Source of the DNA: Oscheius onirici
Taxonomy: Eukaryota; Nematoda; Chromadorea; Rhabditida; Rhabditidae
DNA length: 64,000 nucleotides
Direction of reading: 5' to 3'
Assembly (NCBI GenBank): GCA_932521025.1
Contig: OW051473.1
Span: forward strand, 1,116,001 to 1,180,000
Made by a program: the position numbers and the translations under genes. The notes beneath the pieces are model-generated. The model was not told where the DNA came from and did no database searches. It worked only from the letters and a program-made list of their open reading frames with translations. This document shows positions 47,701-58,492 of this stretch, piece by piece; position 1 is the first letter of the stretch, and each line of letters starts with the position of its first letter.

Positions 47701-49155
47701 TTTAATGGATCACGTTTTCAAAGTTTTGGAGCAGTACGCTACCAATCTTGTAAGTTTGGAGTGTAACAAAAAACCGTGTTCTGCGCGAATCACTAATTTG
47801 AATAAAACGAAGAGCGTCTGTTGTGTGTTTCCTAACTGTCTCTGTTTCTAGGAAGTTGAAGTAGAGAGTAGAATGAAGGAACTTACCGAAGAGAAGAAGA
47901 AATCAGACATTTTACTTTACCGTATGCTACCTAAGTAAGGTCTTCACTTGCGGAAACATCAGATTTCTTAGACTAGTTGCTGAACGATTAAAGTTGGGCC
48001 AGCCAGTGGAGCCGGAAACTTTCGACTGCTGTACTCTGTTCTTCTCTGACGTCGTGTCTTTTACAACACTGGCCAGCCGTTGTACTCCTCTTCAAGTCGT
48101 TAACCTTCTCAATGATCTGTACACTACTTTTGATGCCATAATTGACAACCACGATGTTTACAAGGTATGCAAAAGGACGGGTTTTGAATCAGTAGTCAGT
48201 CAGTCCTGTTTTCAAACAAGAAAAGTTGAGAATTTGTTGTAATATTCTTTTCTCAACACACAGTATTAGCAGTCTCAGCAAGACTTGATTCTTGTTGAAC
48301 TAAAGCTGGTAATCTATTACTTTTAAAACGTTATGGTGTCTGTCGCAGACTCTGTGAAGATATTTGTTTGTTTGCCCGAGGCTCCGAGATTCGTCGTGAC
48401 AAGTTAAAAATTGTCGAGAATTAAGGGATTTGATAGCAAGGCATTTTTGAACTTTTAGTTTTTACAGACTTTCGCTTCCGCTGTGTTGGAGGCAAGTAGA
48501 GAATGAGTAAATGATTAGGATAGAAAAGTTTAGCGCCAGGCGACGAAGTGGTCGGGTCAAAAACTCAAATATTTTTTGCTGACAAACTACACTTCTTATT
48601 TTCATTTGTAAACGTTTCACTGTTATCAGAAGAGTTCAGGTGGAAACGATTGGCGATGGTTATCTCTGCGTCTCCGGACTCCCTCACAGAAACGGAAACC
48701 AGCACGCCAAAGAAATTGCTGAAATGTCAATGGGACTGCTGAAAGCCATCAAAGGATTCAAGATCCCCCATCTACCTAAGGAGAGAATAAACATTCGTGT
48801 CGGACTCCATACTGGACCTGTAGTCACAGGAGTTGTGGGCATCACAATGCCGCGCTACTGTCTTTTTGGTGATAGCGTTAATACCGCGAGCAGGATGGAG
48901 AGCAATGGAAAACGTAAGAAAACAAAGTTCATAATTACATTTTATTTCAGCTGGAAGGATTCACATCAGTACTGAAACAATGACCTTTTTGACCCAAGTC
49001 ATTGGAGGCTACAAAACTGTTCCTCGAGGAGAAGTTATTGTAAAGGTGAAGTCTTTTTAAAAGATGAATCATTGAGCTGTTTTTAGGGAAAAGGAGCAGT
49101 CTCTACTCATTGGCTTCTAACCGAAGAAGACCCTGAAACCGGTTTTGACGATTAA
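44710..49155 (+). CDS. Receptor-type guanylyl cyclase (gcy family)
   Basis: Makes cGMP in sensory cilia and carries an extracellular sensing domain. It has a signal peptide ([16 protein letters not shown]) and an ANF-receptor-like ectodomain ([47 protein letters not shown]). One membrane helix follows ([17 protein letters not shown], about 46585-46630), then a kinase-homology domain ([17 protein letters not shown]) without catalytic residues. Next is the linker [15 protein letters not shown] and the cyclase domain: [11 protein letters not shown] (metal Asp), [16 protein letters not shown] (guanine-specifying Glu and second Asp), [15 protein letters not shown] and [13 protein letters not shown]. 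All catalytic residues are present. An unusually long intron (about 48163-48639) splits YKV from ETIGDG. TAA at 49153-49155. Confidence 0.9.
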
Positions 49156-49341
49156 AATGAAGCCTGGTTAAATGAAACTACGTCAATTTCCTTGTTGTCC
49201 GACGATTTCTAAATGTGGCTATGCAAGACGTGTAAAATAGTTATTCATAATAGAAAAACATCAAAGAAAAAAGCTCGGACATTTCTTTATTCTCACTGAG
49301 ATTTCTTATTTTTATTAGCTCTGTTCAGTGCTGTCCGATAC

Positions 49342-50626
49342 TCAGTTTCTCTTGTCCTTGCTTCCTTTCGACACTTTCGACAACTTCGAGACCTTTTTGC
49401 GAGGTTTGAAGGCTCCTGTAGATTCCATTCTGGTCACCAGCTGAGTGGTATGATTTGAGCCAGTCAAGCCAGAACCTCTGTTACCAGGAACAGTCATCTT
49501 ACTTGGACCGGGCTATTCGAAAGGGTGCCACCGACGAGACAGTTTCGAGCAGCAATGTCTCTAAAAATATGTAAAGTTAACAACGGGATAAGCAAAACTA
49601 GTAGCTAATGTTGGTTGTGAATGAAAATAGATAAATGGGTAGTCTTGTTAACTCACCTGTGAATACATTTCTTCGTATGAAGATAGGCAACTTCTTCAGC
49701 TGCTTGGGACACGGCCATGAACTTGAACCCGGGGGACATCTTCTCCCTTTTCAAGATTCCAGCCAAGGAACCGTGAAGCGCAAGTTCCAACACAATCATC
49801 AGCGGTTCTTGATTGCAGGTAACTCCGAACAGTTCGACAACATGAGCATGACGAAGCTCTCTCATGATGCGAGCCTCTTGCATCATCTCCTCAATCTTTC
49901 TGTCAACATCGGGCGAATCCTTGTCCTTCATCTTCAGAATCTTGACAGCAACCGGCTTGAAGATGTTCTTACTGACTTCCAGCGTTCCCTTGCAGACAAT
50001 GCCAAAGTTTCCAGATCCAAGTTCGGATCCGAGTTGAACAGCGTCATGAGAAAGCTCCCAAATGAGACGGCGGACAGGACGTTTGAACAGGTATGTATCT
50101 AAAAATATGTCAACAATTGTAAAGATATTTTAGGTATCCGAAAATAAACGGTGCAATTCTACAACAAAGAAAAAGAGCGGCAGAAAATAAGCGGTTATAA
50201 ATTACAAACAGACTGAAGACGGAAGGCCACAAAATTAGTGAAAAGTTACCTGTTTCTTATAGCAGAGAGTATCCACCATAGAAGCAATTGTCTTGTAGAA
50301 AGCTTTCTAGTCCAAAGAGAACTTTCCGGTGTCGTCATAGATCCGAAATGTTCGATATTGTAGCGGATCACCGGAGTCTCGGGGTGATTCTCGCCTGGGG
50401 AAACAGTCGGGGTAGTGACACAAGCAGTAGCTAGTTCTTCAGGCGATTTGTCCACAGGAGTAGCGGTGGCCACCGAAAGCAGGTACTTTGTGGGTTGTCC
50501 TGACTTTGCTCCATTACAACGGACCAAGAAAACTCCCGGCTCCTTCAGCACAGCAGGCAGATCCTCGCAGGGCAGAAATCCGTGGTAGTACTCCTCGTTC
50601 TTCATGAGATTCTTGGTTCCAGCCAT
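49342..50626 (-). pseudogene. SH2-tyrosine kinase (Fes/Fer-like), C-lobe missing
   Basis: The N-terminal SH2 domain is clear: EEYYHGFLPCEDLPAVL, GVFLVRCNG, TKYLLSVA, RYNIEHF. From there the paralog-like reading IYDDTGKFSLD / KAFYKTIASMVDTL lies in another frame and contains a TAG. The kinase half has LGSGNFGIVCKG, VAVKILK, EARIMRELRHAHVVELFG and CIHRDIAARNCLVGG. It then lacks the DFG motif, activation loop and whole C-lobe. The remaining sequence in another frame is a basic Ser/Lys tail (MTVPGNRGSGLTGS, KVSKLSKVSKGSK), like C-tails of nematode Fer-type kinases, ending at TGA 49342-49344. Two or three lesions make it inactive. An SH2-only product remains possible. Confidence 0.75.
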
Positions 50627-51180
50627 CGCAGCAAGTTTTGATTCTTGTCAAACGAGCTTCCTATATATAGATAAAGTTTTTGCACTTTTGTGTTGTTTTT
50701 GCGCAATAAAAATGTGTTTTACAAACTTTTTGTTTTCAATATTTTTGTGTGGAACTTTTTATTGAAAGAGATATAGCAAAATTCAACATAATGAAACGCT
50801 TTGAATATTGCTAGCAAAAAGAACAATGCAATTAATTTCGCACAAAATTTCCAATGAATGAATTTCTGTATACAACACATATTGATGCACTGAAATCTTC
50901 AAATAAGGCAGCACTGTTTCAGAGTCACTTTGAGTTTCGCTGCTTATTTTACAGCCAGCACATCAAAACCAGCTGAAACAGATAAAGATTCTGATATTTT
51001 TTTTCAGATATAGACCGCTTGGAAGTTACAGACACAGAGAAAATTAGACAATGTGATTTCTACAGATCTTAATTCATAATCAGAAACAACTAAGGGTGTT
51101 TGCTGTTAAAGATAACAAACAGTTAGACAAACTTTCTATAAGGCGTACCACACGCTTTTATTTCCTCATCACAATCACAT
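50627..51180. other. Intergenic region
   Basis: AT-rich spacer between two divergently decaying neighbours, both on minus. No gene, repeat or RNA recognised. Confidence 0.6.
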
Positions 51181-52210
51181 TCAAACACCGCAAAGACCAC
51201 ATGTACTTTTACACTGGCGGGAAGTTCCATAGAATCTGCAAGCATCCTGCGTGCAGTCTTTCCTAAAATATTCTCTTTAATAAATAACTGTTATTCTTCT
51301 CTTCTCACCGCTCGTCTCTACACATCGATGGTACTTCCGTTGATATCACAGTTTGAGTGGTCCTTTCCCTTCCCTCTGTAGTCGACTGATCGTCCTCACA
51401 TCCACCGCAAGTTTTTCTGCATTCATCTGCCATATATGTGCAATGCTTCGGCTCACACCAGTCACTGGAAAATCAAAGAGATTCGTAGCTACTTCTGGTA
51501 TACATACGTATGATCTCTGCACTCTTCTTCTTCTTCCGTAGTCGGGACAGATTCCTCTGTAGTTGTGTACAGATCAGCAGTAGTACTTGGCTTTCTGGAC
51601 GTTCTACTGACTTCAGGAATTGCAGTGGTTGAACTAACGCCACCACAGTGACCACATGTTTGTCTGCACAATGCACCAAACAACAAGCACATCTCCGATA
51701 TGCAATAAGGTCTATAGCAAACTATTCCAGAAAAGTAATTGACCTACATTTCATTCCTGCATCCAACTTGTTCAACTGTCGGGGTTTCTGTTGTCCGAAT
51801 AGTTCCTGGGCCTCTTCGAATAGGTCTGTCTTCTGTAGACGTCTCAATTTCACTAGTTTCGGTAGTTTCCGTCACTTCTTCCTCAGTCGTTACGATTTCT
51901 TCGGTAGTGGTGAAAATTTCTGTAGTTTCAGAAGTTCCCGTAGTTGTTTCTTCTTCTTCCTCAGTAGTTTCAACGCCTTCGGTGGTTCCTGCATCTTCAC
52001 ACAAACCGCATGTTTGAAGACAAAGTGGAACAAATGCTGGTTCACTGCAATCAGTAGGTGCACACCATATGCTGAAAAAAATTTTGTCAATAAAATAATG
52101 AGTCCTTACTATTCGTCTGAACAGCCTGTTGAATCCTTGTAACGAGCTAGATGGACATTTTCGGCTAGAATAGCCGAAACGAAGATGCAACAGATGACGA
52201 GACGTAACAT
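51181..52210 (-). CDS. Secreted protein with four ShKT modules and Thr/Glu-rich linkers
   Basis: Signal peptide MLRLVICCIFVSAILA, then four six-cysteine modules each ending C-x-x-x-CG-x-C: LCLQTCGLC, LCRQTCGHC, ECRKTCGGC and QCKSTCGLC. They are separated by long linkers of Thr, Glu and Ser (for example TTEEEEETTTGTSETTEI), probably O-glycosylated and mucin-like. Five exons join through introns of 36-48 nt, each splitting a module near its first cysteines. TGA at 51181-51183. ShKT modules are named after a sea-anemone potassium-channel toxin but are common in nematode secreted and surface proteins. No toxin activity is implied. Function here is unknown, perhaps cuticle or secreted coat. Confidence 0.85.
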
Positions 52211-52317
52211 TTTGTTGTCTTTTCTTTCAACACCCTTATGGTTTTATAGGTGAAACCAGTCAGGAGATCGAACGGTGTCATAAGCAATACAATAGAACAA
52301 TCGGACGCGAATTTTGA

Positions 52318-52383
52318 TTAATTTTTGTGACACAAAAATTTGGTGTGACCATTTCTATTCATCATTATGAATAGAAATGGTCA
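52318..52383. repeat. Two adjacent short palindromes
   Basis: aatttttgtg (52320-52329) and cacaaaaatt (52331-52340) form a 21-bp palindrome. tgaccatttctattcat (52346-52362) and its exact complement (52367-52383) form a 17-bp stem with a 4-nt loop. They lie about 110-175 bp upstream of the ShKT gene start, between it and the plus-strand peptide gene. They could be regulatory, or the ends of a tiny insertion. Confidence 0.8.
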
Positions 52384-52784
52384 TTATTGACGAATCTGAG
52401 CGAGTGTTAAACAGTTCAATAACGGAGCCTTTGAAAAACGTGATAACTAGATTATTTTATTTGGTTTAAAGCTGTTTGCTCCAATTTTCAGCGAAGTGTA
52501 GCTGTTGAAAAATTGTTCCTACATTTTCCTACACTCCAATTCAATGTGGTCTGTGTGATTCTTTAGAATCCGGGCAATTGCCACAGTTCCGTGAATCTCG
52601 GACAGCTACAGATCAAAAATGAAGTTTTCGAAGGCTTTCAGATCTTTTGGAAATGAACAACTTTATTGAGGAAATAATTTAGACCCTTTGGTTACTATTT
52701 TGGTTAATACGGCAGTTTTTACAAATAATGCAAAAAAGCCAATCTGCCAAATATATTATTTCAGACTGCTGGAGAGGAGAGTCA

Positions 52785-53100
52785 ATGGAGAGTCGGACAA
52801 GCTGTGTCATTTATTTAGTGATACTAGTGGTTTTTGTCAAAAGTGCCACGTCAAACTTTACAGTTGAACTAGACTGTAAAGCAAAGAGCAGCATTCATTG
52901 TCCCACTTTTAAATGCTACGCCATTTTTCTTTTTCCTTGCTACTAGAGTTCATAAAAAGACTAACAGCGACACGATTCTGAGAAGGCGAGGAAGTAGACT
53001 CATGTGTAGAGAGAATCGACTGCTGAAAGACGGCTTCATGGGTTTGGTAGATGGAGTCGACGACATCGCAACAGCTGGCCTGATGGACACTGTTTTTTAA
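52785..53100 (+). CDS. Small secreted peptide precursor, unknown
   Basis: ATG at 52785 lies 22 nt after a tattatttcag acceptor. Exon 1 gives a signal peptide (TSCVIYLVILVVFVKSATS) and NFTVELDCKAKSSIH. An intron of about 50 nt (gtccca...ctagag) joins to FHKKTNSDTILRRRGSRLMC, ENRLLKDGFMGLVDGVDD and a C-terminal GLMDTVF, stop TAA 53098-53100. The mature part has two cysteines and an RRR site that a furin-type enzyme could cut. I recognise no family; a peptide hormone or defence peptide are both possible. The splice choice is inferred from the frame. Confidence 0.4.
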
Positions 53101-53337
53101 AACTTATGACCTTTATTATATGTATTTCAGCAATTAAATTCAAACACTTGAAAATTCATTGAAACTGAAGCAAATATGGTTTGTTCAAAAAATGAGAGCT
53201 CGACGTGTGATTCCAGTACTTCCTTGATGCTAAGAAGTATTTTTTGAGTCGGGAAGAGTCTTTCTGATGGTTTGTCTAATAACAACGAAAAGCCAGAGAC
53301 TTTTGCACAAAAATTATTTATTGTTAACTTCATTCGT

Positions 53338-55744
53338 TTATTCAGCATCATTGTGGCAAACACCGCAAGTCTTGTGACATTTGTCCCTAGTGCTTTGAAA
53401 CCCGCAAGCTTGGTCTGATACCGAATCTGGTCTTACTATTCATCCTTGTATTCTGACTGAGTTTGTGTTGTTGTTTCTGATTCTTCCGTTGTCTCAGTTA
53501 TTTCTGGCTTATCGGTAGTAGTGGCTTCTGTAGTCGTCTCAGAAATTTCTGGCTCTTCCGTGCTAATGAATCCAGTAGTCGTATACTCTTCCGTGGTTTC
53601 AGTAATTAATTCAGTACTCTCGGTGGTTTGGGTACCACGTGGTCTATCCACATTTCCTCTTGCAAAAATCGCCAAGAATTGAACTGCTACTAGTTGTGAT
53701 ATTTGAACACCAGGCTCTGAGAATTGTAATACTACAAGTTAAAAAATTTCCTACGGATCTTCTTCACATTCCGGCTCATTTTCATAAGTTGTTGTTGTTG
53801 ACTCTTCATTGATTTCTGGCGTAACTGTAGTCTCAGTAGCGCTGCAAAGACGGCAAGTCTTTCTGCAGATTTCCTCTATTTCAGGGAAGGAGCAAAGGTC
53901 GAAGTGGCAGTATTCTCTGTAATTCGACAATTAAAAACAAGAAAAAAGCTTACATTTCGTCTTTGCAGGTTTGAGGTTCAATTGTTGTGATCTGATTGTC
54001 GTTTGTCGTAGTTTCTTCCGCAGGAATTGTGGCAGTTGTTTCCTCTGCAGCTTCAGTAGTTCCCTGAGAACTGGCTAGACAATACTCAATTCTGTATTGC
54101 TGATAACCTTGTCGTTTGAACAATATGATGGGAACAGGATTCAAGAGACTTGTTAATTTCTGAGAAAAATGATCCTCGTTGCAAAACCTGTGATTTGATT
54201 ATTTTAAAACATGCACAGGCATTTACACTGCGCCTCCCAATTTTGAATCATCGCTGATTTTTATTTCAAGGCCATTGAATTCACATTGTAGAGAATGTAT
54301 GGAACTAAGTAGATTTAGTGTCGAGATTTTAACTTCCACTTTTTCATTCCGGGCTGCCTAAAATAAAAATTATCTAATTTTATGCAGAACTATTGCTAAG
54401 ATCGGATACGTCTGATGTGTATTTTTAAGCACGGCTATCGTGTGTTACCTAGTCTGCTCTTACATCTTAACACACGAGCTCGAGAAAAGATATGGCCGCC
54501 TAATAATACATTTTCTGTTTTTTTTACCTTAATCCACGACGTGCAGGTAATAAAATCATAGTTGATATCAGCGTATGGATTTTCACGTTTTCCGATTTCA
54601 ATAGTCATCTGTTGCCATTCTGACAACGCAATGACTTCTGCCCCACATCCAGAAGGTCGCTCGTTGCAAAACAGTCCGCCATAACCGGGTGGGCAAAGAC
54701 ATTTTGAACAATCTTTTGGAGTTGGAACTCCTCCGTTTTCACACTTGGACGCAGAAAGATCACATCTATCTAAATTGTTAAAATAATATTTTCCTTAGTT
54801 TTACTTTTAGGACGTACCGTAGCATTTATGATATTTATTGAGTACGTCGTAATCGTAGAAGGAGCCGTGATGGCTTCCCAAAGCATTTTGGTATCGTGGA
54901 TCTTTTGCTTCGATAACTAGAGTGTCGTTAGGATCAACTGCATATTCTGGACTGAATCTCGTTTGTTGCAAAATAGGTATTGCATTTGTTAACTTTAAGC
55001 GACCTGGATATTGCATATAACTGCCGTAATCGAAGGGAGAGAAGTTTTTTGTTTTCCATTTTTGCCAGTTTGGCCTTATATGCTATAAAAATGCGCATCG
55101 TAGAACCAGTAAAAACTAGCCTGAATCACCTTTTCTTCATGAACTTTCACATAGTCGTCTCTATCCTCGCGCATATGGTAGTGAAGCATTTCCAAAACAT
55201 GACTGAATTCCTGAACAACAGTGAAAATCCCTTGGAGCTATAAATTGCTTTGGTACAAAAAAAATTTAAATTACATTATTCAGGCACGATGTTCCCAAGT
55301 TCAGATGCGTTTGGTTCGGTTTGGTTTCCAGATCATTGTGGCCCAAAATGTTAGATCAGCACCAAATTGTTTGGTAACCTCAATAGTTGTTCGACGGTAA
55401 TTACTATTCACCCACTCGTATAGCTCCTTTGCTATTTTCCGGGCGTTCATAAAAACTGATGCATGTTCTGTCAGCAATTAACTGTACTTCTTGACGCACT
55501 TTCTTCCTCTTCACCTGAAAATATTTTTGAAAATGTTTGTAATAAACATCAGCCACTTACTGAAATAAGATGCTTCGAAATAATAGGGAACTGTATTGTT
55601 AGGCCAATGCGACGCAGCTAGACTTATCTGACGTTTGATACGGGAGGTTCTTTCCACGTTACCCTCTGCCGTAGGCTTGGAAACATCCTGTCGGCTATCC
55701 GCAAAAATAGCTGGAATTAGCAGACAAACGACAACGAGAATCAT
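53338..55744 (-). pseudogene. Astacin-EGF-CUB-ShKT protein, catalytically dead and frame-damaged
   Basis: Signal peptide MILVVVCLLIPAIFA, propeptide ending RIKRQ, then HWPNNTVPYYFEASYF typical of nematode astacins. The zinc motif HExxHxxGxxH reads QEFSHVLEMLH (first His to Gln, Gly to Glu), followed by the normal REDRDDYV. The Met-turn SxMHY reads SYMQY. Next come an EGF module (CENGG, CLCPPGYGG), a CUB region (SEWQQMTIEIGK, CTSWIK, RQGYQQYRIEYC) and ShKT modules (ICRKTCRLC, KCHKTCGVC) in Thr/Glu-rich linkers, stop at 53338-53340. Frame breaks occur between VPYYFEASYF and LIADRTCISFYER, again before HLNLGTSCLNN, and after CKRKCG near 53645. Even if expressed it could not bind zinc normally. 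Confidence 0.78.
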
Positions 55745-56075
55745 CGTTTCCCCTTTCGCTGTTCAATTCCCCATTTTTATACTAGGCAGACGCTCTCAAA
55801 ATTGCGCATTTTTGTGGAACGACAATCAAACAATTGGTCTTGACACATTGCTGTAGACAAAAGTCAAACATGGTTCTATCATTTCTCCGCCAAGTCGCAT
55901 TATGGTTTCAAAGCATTATGGTTTAATTGAAAGTATTGTGTTTCCGAAAATAGTTTTGCCTGTTGAAAATAAAACACCTTTTCTACACCGAACCAGGCTA
56001 TAAGTTGTGAAATGTAGGGAGACGACAGACCACTTTTGTACTTTGTGCAAAGACTAATAGAAATATACAAATGGA

Positions 56076-56399
56076 CTAGGACTTTCTGGTTTGCCTGTGA
56101 GGATATAAGTGGGTTTTATTCTTTATAGGGGTGATGAAAAACAAAATAAAAACCTTGAGAATTTTGTTGATAACTGTTTGGTTTGTTGCGATAGCTTCTG
56201 GGTCATCGGTATCTTCAGTAGTTCCTGGCTCATCGGTAGAATCAGAAATTTCTGGCCCATCTGTACTCTCTTCAGTTCCTGTAGTCGTAAGCTCGACAAC
56301 TGTGCGGACACCACGACAGACAGACGGACACCATTGCACTTTAGTAAAGAAAGATTTCCAACATCTTTCTTCAGGAAGTGGAATTGACCTCCGTGACAA
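56076..56399 (-). pseudogene. ShKT/Thr-Glu-rich fragment
   Basis: The minus strand reads RCWKSFFTKVQWCPSVCRG, then a Thr, Glu and Asp-rich run (TTTGTEESTDGPEISDST) like the linkers of the two preceding genes. There is no signal peptide, only three nearby cysteines, and a hydrophobic random-looking end. It looks like a piece duplicated from the astacin/ShKT genes next door. Confidence 0.45.
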
Positions 56400-58073
56400 A
56401 AAATTTGAGGGTAATGTTCTTTCGTCTTCATTGATCCTGAAAAAGCATGTCTTGATGCGTAAAACAAAACAAAAGCACCCGATTAGTAGACACGAACAAA
56501 ATTAAGGGTTCAGTCGCAGACTTCGATGAATGTTTAATTACAGTTTATGTGAAAAGCTCACACCTCGAACAAAGTCGGCGTCCGATCGGTACTATTTCTG
56601 GCATAACAATACAGTCTAGACAGTCCCTGTTCCATTGATCTGAACAATTGTCCTACTGATCTGTATTCTCGAAGCACTTCCACGTATCTCCCATTGCCAA
56701 TAAAATCCCCTTCCCATCGTCTCTTCATCCAGTCAGCATGCGTTTTTTCCTCTCGGTCAGTGTTCAAAGCTGTTCAAATGTTTAACAGAAGTTTCGTGGA
56801 TACCTTGAATGGCCTGGACCATGGCTCCCAAACCCTCCTAAGCTTGCGTCAGAACGTCGCGCATCTGAGTCGCGCATCAGAACGCAGCCCATCGCTGCTG
56901 AACAATCTTTAATATGCACGTGTCTTTAAAATCGAATAAGGAGAAAGGTTGTGTAAGAATTAGATGCGAAGTCATTTTGGTTTGGAAGTTTGAGTTTGAA
57001 ACTTTACAAAGTTTGAAAAGTCTTGGCGGCAGCTAGTGCTGCCGTTTGCAACTGGTAAATCGATTGAATAGCGGGAAACACAAAAAGTCTCATTCTGTGT
57101 TTTTCAGGTCGCAGGCGAAGAACTTGCTGATCAGAAGGGAAATTATCGTATATCGTTATTTCTTTCATTTTTCTTTCGGGGGTGTTGCGGAACATTTCTA
57201 AGCTACAGCTGCATCTAACAAACTGGGTAAACCCCCTCTTCTAAATTTATTTTTATCAATAGCGGCAGAATTGCAGAACAACAGAAAGTGCAGCAGATTC
57301 AGAACATATAGAGAAACCAAGCACAGCCGGGATTTTGAGCACGTGGGTGAGACGAAAGAAATGAGCCGTCTTTAAACAGTGCGCCTCACTGGTATTTCTC
57401 AAAAATTCGTGGACAAATTGTCCTGAGTCAGTTTACGCTCAAAAGGTCATGTGGGAGCAGGCAAGGACTCGCAATAGTGTCAAGAATCGTCACAGTATTC
57501 AATTCGAGTAACGAGCGGAAACTGAGAAACCAGAAGATAATCACAAAACAAAGAAAAACGGAGAGTGTGGCTTTGAGGCACTGAGCGTCGGGTGAGACGA
57601 AAGAGACCTCGACCTTTAGAGGCAGACTGATATTTCTTAATAATTCGTAACAAGTTTTTGAGGCTCGAGGAGACAATTTTCCTTCCAAGAAAAATGCACA
57701 GACAGACACTATAAGCAGGGTTCAGATACAAAAGCGTCAAAGACGTTAAAGAATAAAACTGAATGGAGATATAAATTTCAATATAGCTGTTTCCGCATAT
57801 GTGTGACATCTTTAGTGGCCAGAGCATCAAGCCCTTATACTTTTCCAGCCATATCAATTGGTCGCGTTGCGAAGAATCGCAAGGAAGATCAACAGTGCTT
57901 GTTTCTGGTCAAGAAGAAGAACACACGACAGTAAAAGCTCGATTTTTTTCTTTGTTCGTGAAACCATTTTATGTGCTTTATAAAGAAGAATATGTAAGAG
58001 AGAACAATCAAAATATTAAAGCATTTACAAAGCGTCAAAATGTGAGCTCTTGATGTGCAATGTGCAGTCTCAT
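56400..58073. other. Intergenic region with broken coding-like stretches
   Basis: Minus-strand exon-like runs occur at 56558-56767 (ADWMKRRWEGDFIGNGRYVE, extendable upstream by a 35-nt intron to a Met near 56821) and at 57004-57195 (KEITIYDNFPSDQQVLRL). Neither has a complete gene structure or known motif. Two diverged copies of a ~100-bp sequence containing gggtgagacgaaaga lie at about 57346-57420 and 57587-57660. I could not establish a gene. Confidence 0.4.
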
Positions 58074-58492
58074 TCATTCGTCCTCATCCGAGTCGTCAGA
58101 TTCTTCGAGACGCTCCATGAGATCGTCAGGCAGATCCTCTGAAAAATGTCATTCAACGTTTGTTTTGACTTTTCAACTTCGGAGTTTTACTGCATTAAAT
58201 ATCCGTCAACATTAGAGCAAAAAACTTTTTCAACTACTAGGAGAAGAAAACCAACGCTCTTTTCCAGCAAAAATTTTCGACTGAAACTGCAAAAGATACG
58301 CTGTGCTCAAACATATTGGTTGGCCAGCTTAAAAATGCAAAAATTGAGGAGAACTGTCTACTTACGTTCGAAGATGTGCTCCCTAATGATCTTCTTGCGC
58401 TCCTCACGGTCGGAATTCTGGAATTCTTCATCGAGGAACAGGAACAGAAGCTCCTGTTTCTGCTCTTTCCTCATCGTTGTTGTTTCTGACAT
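58074..58492 (-). CDS. Small acidic charged protein, unknown
   Basis: Two exons, 58366-58492 and 58074-58138, joined by a gtaag...ttttcag intron of 227 nt. They give 63 residues: a short start MSETTTMRKEQK, the helix-like QELLFLFLDEEFQNSDREER and KKIIREHIFEQDLPDDLM, and an acidic tail ESDDSDEDE. No signal or membrane segment, so probably cytosolic or nuclear. Its 5' end overlaps, in another frame, the end of the neighbouring coding stretch at 58428-58800. It may instead be the C-terminal half of that protein after a frameshift. Confidence 0.5.

Noticed and set aside
57480-57857. 125-codon minus-strand ORF with hydrophobic stretches
   Set aside because: No start context, splice partners or family; lies in a repeated non-coding stretch.
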